From JAUVZF01 sp964539385 (lineage in GTDB: Bacteria; Planctomycetota; Phycisphaerae; FEN-1346): a stretch of DNA of 47,048 nt. The number at the start of each line of letters is the position of its first letter. Position 1 is the first letter of the stretch. Shown piece by piece: positions 43,971-47,048 of the stretch. Made by a program: the position numbers and the translations under genes. Location of the stretch: assembly GCA_964539385.1 (NCBI GenBank), contig CAZIJC010000017.1, positions 1-47,048 of the forward strand. Reading direction: 5' to 3'. The notes below the pieces were generated by a model, which was not told the DNA's origin, did no database searches, and worked only from the letters and a program-made list of their open reading frames with translations.

Positions 43971-44240
43971 ATGGACGAGGACCTCATTCTGCACCTGGGC
44001 CGGCGGGCGCTTGAGACCGCCTTCTTCGTGGCGGCCCCCGTCCTGACGGTGGCCATGGTGGTCGGCATCCTGACCGCCATGCTCCAGGCCGTCACCAGCG
44101 TCCGCGACATGACCCTCGGGATGGTCTTCAAACTCGCCGGCGTGGGCATCGCCGTCCTGCTGACGGCGGGCTGGGCGCTCCAGGTGATCGTGGACTTCAC
44201 CCACGAGGTCTTCTCGCACGTCGAGATGATGGGGCACTGA
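43971..44240 (+). CDS. fliQ: Flagellar export gate protein FliQ
   Basis: 89 aa with two TM hairpins: TAFFVAAPVLTVAMVVGILT then AMLQAVTSVRDMTLGMVFKL and AGVGIAVLLTAGWALQVIVD. TSVRDMTLxxxxK is the family motif (usually TQIqEmTLtfvPK). Overlaps fliR by 1 bp (tgATG). Confidence 0.96.
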   Translation: MDEDLILHLGRRALETAFFVAAPVLTVAMVVGILTAMLQAVTSVRDMTLGMVFKLAGVGIAVLLTAGWALQVIVDFTHEVFSHVEMMGH

Positions 44241-44992
44241 TGGGAACCGTGAGCAGCATCGTGGTGCCGTTCATGCTGGTTCTGGCCCGGGTTTCCGGGC
44301 TGTTCGCGGCACTGCCCATTTTCAGTTGGCGCAGCGCCCCGCTGCGTGTCCGGGCGGGCCTCGCCCTGGTCGTCAGCATCGTCTTTGCGTCGGTCCTTCC
44401 GGCCGACGCGGGCGTGGCGGGTGCCAACTGGCTCGCTGTCGGGGTGTTCATCGTGCGAGAGGCCGTGACGGGCGTGGCCCTGGGCCTGGCGGTGGGGCTC
44501 GCGTTCGGGGCCGTCCGACAGGCAGGCCTGATCATCAAACGCCAGATGGGCCTGGCCGTCGCCCAGCAGATCGACCCGATGAGCGGCGAACGCTCCGAGC
44601 CGGTCGGCCTGCTCATGGAGATGTGCTTCGCGGTGTTCTTCCTGGCGGCCGGCGGGCACCGGTTGATGCTTCGGCTGGTGTCCCGCAGTTACGAGGTGTT
44701 CCCCGTCGGGCAGGCGCCGACGGCGGCAGCCATGGCCGAAGCGATCATCGACGCCGGCGTCATCATGCTGACGCTCGCCCTGAAACTGGCCGCACCCATG
44801 GTCGCCGCGTTTCTGGTTCTGGCGGTGGTGCTGGCGATCCTGGCCCGCATCCTGCCGGAGATGAACATCCTGCTGGCGAGCCTGCCTCTCAGGATCGGCC
44901 TCGGCCTGTTTGTGGCCGCCGCCATCATGCCGTCGCTCAATGCGTTCACCCTCGAACTCGGAGACCTGTTGGACAGTTTCCTGGCAACGTAG
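44240..44992 (+). CDS. fliR: Flagellar export gate protein FliR
   Basis: 250 aa, about six TM helices. VPFMLVLARVSGLFAALPIF, REAVTGVALGLAVGLAFGAV then RQAGLIIKRQMGLAVAQQID, AAGGHRLMLRLVSRSYEVFP and ILARILPEMNILLASLPLRI then GLGLFVAAAIMPSL match FliR throughout. Part of the fliP-Q-R gate. A very long open frame on the opposite strand across this gene and flhB is a composition artefact. Confidence 0.96.
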   Translation: MGTVSSIVVPFMLVLARVSGLFAALPIFSWRSAPLRVRAGLALVVSIVFASVLPADAGVAGANWLAVGVFIVREAVTGVALGLAVGLAFGAVRQAGLIIKRQMGLAVAQQIDPMSGERSEPVGLLMEMCFAVFFLAAGGHRLMLRLVSRSYEVFPVGQAPTAAAMAEAIIDAGVIMLTLALKLAAPMVAAFLVLAVVLAILARILPEMNILLASLPLRIGLGLFVAAAIMPSLNAFTLELGDLLDSFLAT

Positions 44993-45010
44993 AAAGGGAC
45001 CGGCCGGCCG

Positions 45011-46081
45011 ATGGCCAAGCCCGCAGCCGAAAAGACCGAACCCCCGACACACGATCGCCTCAGAAAGGCGAAGCGCGAGGGCAAGGTCCCCACCAGCCAC
45101 GAACTGCCTCTGGCGATGACCCTCGGGACCATGCTGCTGGCCATCGCCTTGTCGGCCTCGAAACTGTGGCAATGGTTCTCTTATCAGATCGAACAAGGCT
45201 TCGCGTTCGGGGCCGGCCGCCGGCTCGACATCGCCTCCATCACCGAAATCCTGACCGGCCGCGGCGCGGAGGCACTGACAATGATCGCACCGTTCATGCT
45301 TGCCGCCGGCGTCGCCAGCATCGTGAGCGGCGTCCTGGTCAGCGGATGGGTGTTCGCGCCGAAGGCGCTGCGTTTCAAACCCGAAGCCATCAATCCCGTC
45401 AACGGTCTGAAGAACCTCTTCTCGAAGCGGTCGCTCGTCCGGCTGGTGGCGTCGATCCTCAAACTTGCCGTCATGGTCGTTATCGTCATGACGTACCTGT
45501 GGGGGCGCTTCGACGACTGCCTGGCCCTGAGTTGGGTTACACCGATGGCCTCGCTCACGGTCATCATGGAAGTCATCTTCGGTCTGGTCGCCCGGTTCGC
45601 TGTCACCATGGTGGTCATCGCGCTGCTGGACGTCCTGTACCAGCGTTGGCAGCATCGGCAGGACCTGCGGATGACCAAACAGGAAGTCAAAGAGGAACGG
45701 CGGCAGCACGAACTGTCGCCCGAGGTGCGCGGCCGCCTCCGCCGCATTCAGATCGCGATCGTCCGCAAACGGATGCTCCACGAGGTGCCCGCCTCCGATG
45801 TCGTCATCACCAACCCGACCCACGTTGCCGTCGCCCTCAAGTACGACGCCGAGGCCATGGGCGCCCCCCGGGTCACGGCCAAGGGCGGCGACTACCTGTG
45901 CGAGAGAATCAAGGAGATTGCGCGGGCACACGGCGTGCCGATCGTCGAGCGGCCCGAACTCGCACGCTCCATTTACACCACCGTCGAAGTCGGCCAGGCC
46001 ATCCCCGAACTGCTCTACGTCGCGGTCGCCGAGGTGCTGGCCATGATCTACCGGCTCAGGAAACAACGCCAACAGGGATAA
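45011..46081 (+). CDS. flhB: Flagellar export switch protein FlhB
   Basis: 356 aa. N-terminus EKTEPPTHDRLRKAKREGKV, four TM segments, KALRFKPEAINPVNGLKNLF, MTKQEVKEERRQHELSPEVR and the autocleavage site ITNPTHVAVALKYD (Asn-Pro-Thr-His intact). C-terminal GVPIVERPELARSIYTTVEV. It changes export from hook to filament substrates together with FliK. AAAGGGACCGGCCGGCCG upstream; 18 bp after fliR. Confidence 0.97.
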   Translation: MAKPAAEKTEPPTHDRLRKAKREGKVPTSHELPLAMTLGTMLLAIALSASKLWQWFSYQIEQGFAFGAGRRLDIASITEILTGRGAEALTMIAPFMLAAGVASIVSGVLVSGWVFAPKALRFKPEAINPVNGLKNLFSKRSLVRLVASILKLAVMVVIVMTYLWGRFDDCLALSWVTPMASLTVIMEVIFGLVARFAVTMVVIALLDVLYQRWQHRQDLRMTKQEVKEERRQHELSPEVRGRLRRIQIAIVRKRMLHEVPASDVVITNPTHVAVALKYDAEAMGAPRVTAKGGDYLCERIKEIARAHGVPIVERPELARSIYTTVEVGQAIPELLYVAVAEVLAMIYRLRKQRQQG

Positions 46082-46098
46082 GCGGAACGTAGCGGACC

Positions 46099-47048
46099 AT
46101 GGACCTGGGAAAGCGAAACGCGGGCCCGACCACGAGACCGGACGCCGCGTCGGGCATGCACCGACTGCTCGCCAACAACGACGTCCTGTTCGCTGGAGGT
46201 GTGGCGATGGTCCTGGCCACGCTGCTGATCCCGCTGCCGACGTTCCTGCTGGACCTGTTGCTCTCGTGCAGCATTGCGGTGGCCATCGGCACGCTCATCG
46301 TCGTCCTCTCGACGCGCGAATCGGTGGAACTCTCGACCTTCCCGTCGCTGCTCCTGTTCCTGACGCTGTTCCGCTTGTCGCTGAACGTCGCTTCGACGCG
46401 GCTCATCCTGATGGACGGCGATGCTGGCCAAATCATCCAGACGTTCGGCAACTTCGTGGCGGGCGGCAGCCTGATAATCGGCCTGGTGGTCTTCCTGATC
46501 CTGGTCATCATCCAGTTCATCGTCATCACCAAGGGGGCCGAGCGCATCAGCGAGGTGGCGGCCCGGTTCAACCTCGACGCCATGCCCGGCAAACAGATGA
46601 GCATCGACGCCGACCTGAACGCCGGTCTGATCGGCGAGGACGAGGCCCGCGCCCGCCGCGAGAAGATCTCCCACGAAAGCGAGTTCTACGGCGCCATGGA
46701 CGGCGCCAGCAAGTTCATCCGCGGCGACGCCATCGCCGGGCTCATCATCACGGCCGTCAACCTCGTCGGCGGCATCGCCATTGGCCTGACGCGCGGCATG
46801 AGCCTCCAGCAGAGCGCCGGGACGTACTCGATCCTGGCCATCGGCGACGGCCTCGTGAGCCAGATTCCCGCTGTCATCATCTCGACCTCGGCCGGCTTTC
46901 TCATCTCGAAGACCTCGACGCTTGAGAACCTGAGCCAGGACCTGATGCGGCAGATGCTGGCGCGGAGCCGGCCGATCGCCATCGCCGCCTGCCTCCTTGG
47001 CGCCATGGTCTTCGTGCCGGGGTTCCCGAAGACGCCGTTCATCGTCCT
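46099..47048 (+). CDS. flhA: Flagellar export protein FlhA (5' part, runs off the window)
   Basis: The first 316 codons are present. LLIPLPTFLLDLLLSCSIAV, STFPSLLLFLTLFRLSLNVA then STRLILM, GNFVAGGSLIIGLVVFLILV, the FHIPEP-family loop KGAERISEVAARFNLDAMPG then KQMSIDADLNAGLIGEDEAR and FYGAMDGASKFIRGDAIAGL then IITAVNLVGG are all diagnostic. The membrane half is nearly complete; the cytosolic half lies outside. The start at 46099 lacks a strong SD; an ATG at 46156 is an alternative. Confidence 0.95.
   Translation, partial: MDLGKRNAGPTTRPDAASGMHRLLANNDVLFAGGVAMVLATLLIPLPTFLLDLLLSCSIAVAIGTLIVVLSTRESVELSTFPSLLLFLTLFRLSLNVASTRLILMDGDAGQIIQTFGNFVAGGSLIIGLVVFLILVIIQFIVITKGAERISEVAARFNLDAMPGKQMSIDADLNAGLIGEDEARARREKISHESEFYGAMDGASKFIRGDAIAGLIITAVNLVGGIAIGLTRGMSLQQSAGTYSILAIGDGLVSQIPAVIISTSAGFLISKTSTLENLSQDLMRQMLARSRPIAIAACLLGAMVFVPGFPKTPFIV

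Overview
The window is a large, compact, high-GC flagellar gene locus from a diderm bacterium. P-ring and L-ring genes (flgI, flgH), an intact flg/fli/mot set, sigma-54 promoters, PilZ and HD-GYP proteins and a short palindromic repeat of a type I associate with planctomycete genomes together suggest Planctomycetota (Phycisphaerae-like). This is an inference, moderately held. The 100-base run of N shows a scaffolded draft assembly, possibly a metagenome bin.

Layout. (1) 1-5000: glmS, followed 11-14 bp after its stop by a complete IS4/IS701-like element, then a decayed group-II-intron-type reverse transcriptase and a transposase remnant. (2) 5174-8400: signalling genes on the minus strand (two-CBS protein, GAF/HD-GYP c-di-GMP phosphodiesterase, LuxR-type regulator lacking the phospho-acceptor Asp) and a truncated radical-SAM gene. 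(3) 8469-10101: an unusual HTH protein with a GspE/PilB-N-domain-like tail, then a small helical (FliT-like) protein and a TPR protein on the minus strand. (4) 10229-24490, minus strand, one long operon read fliK-flgD-flgE-pilZ-flgF-flgG-flgA-flgH-flgI-flgJ-flgN-flgK-flgL: hook, distal rod, P/L rings and hook-filament junction. It starts at a consensus sigma-54 promoter (about 24520). (5) 24491-25038 intergenic, then a FleQ-like sigma-54 activator with a degenerate receiver. (6) 26714-42446, plus strand: a second consensus sigma-54 promoter drives a membrane-anchored STN/TPR protein, a small exported partner, a second sigma-54 response regulator with an intact receiver, then flgB-flgC-fliE-fliF-fliG-fliH-fliI-fliJ-motE-like-motA-motB1-motB2-fliL-fliM-fliN. 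(7) 42475-47048: a terminator-like hairpin overlapping a third sigma-54 promoter, then the export-gate genes fliO-fliP-fliQ-fliR-flhB-flhA (flhA cut by the window edge).

How it works together. Two enhancer-binding proteins encoded between the divergent operons sit beside three matching -24/-12 promoters, so hook/rod/ring, motor/stator and export-gate genes look like one sigma-54 regulon with a possible two-tier cascade (FleQ/FlrA-like, then FleR/FlrC-like). Cyclic-di-GMP could feed in through the HD-GYP enzyme and the membrane PilZ protein inside the hook operon.

Most interesting departures from the textbook flagellum: a TM-anchored periplasmic TPR protein with an STN-like domain plus exported partner (candidate motor scaffold, analogous to PflA/PflB); two MotB-like stator proteins behind a single motA; a 90-bp (30-aa) tandem repeat in FliK at the assembly gap; a FlgD with three Tudor-like repeats; an FlgH with no lipobox cysteine; a FliM without the usual N-terminal CheY-binding motif. 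Flagellin, FliD, FliS, sigma-28, FlgM and chemotaxis genes are not in the window.
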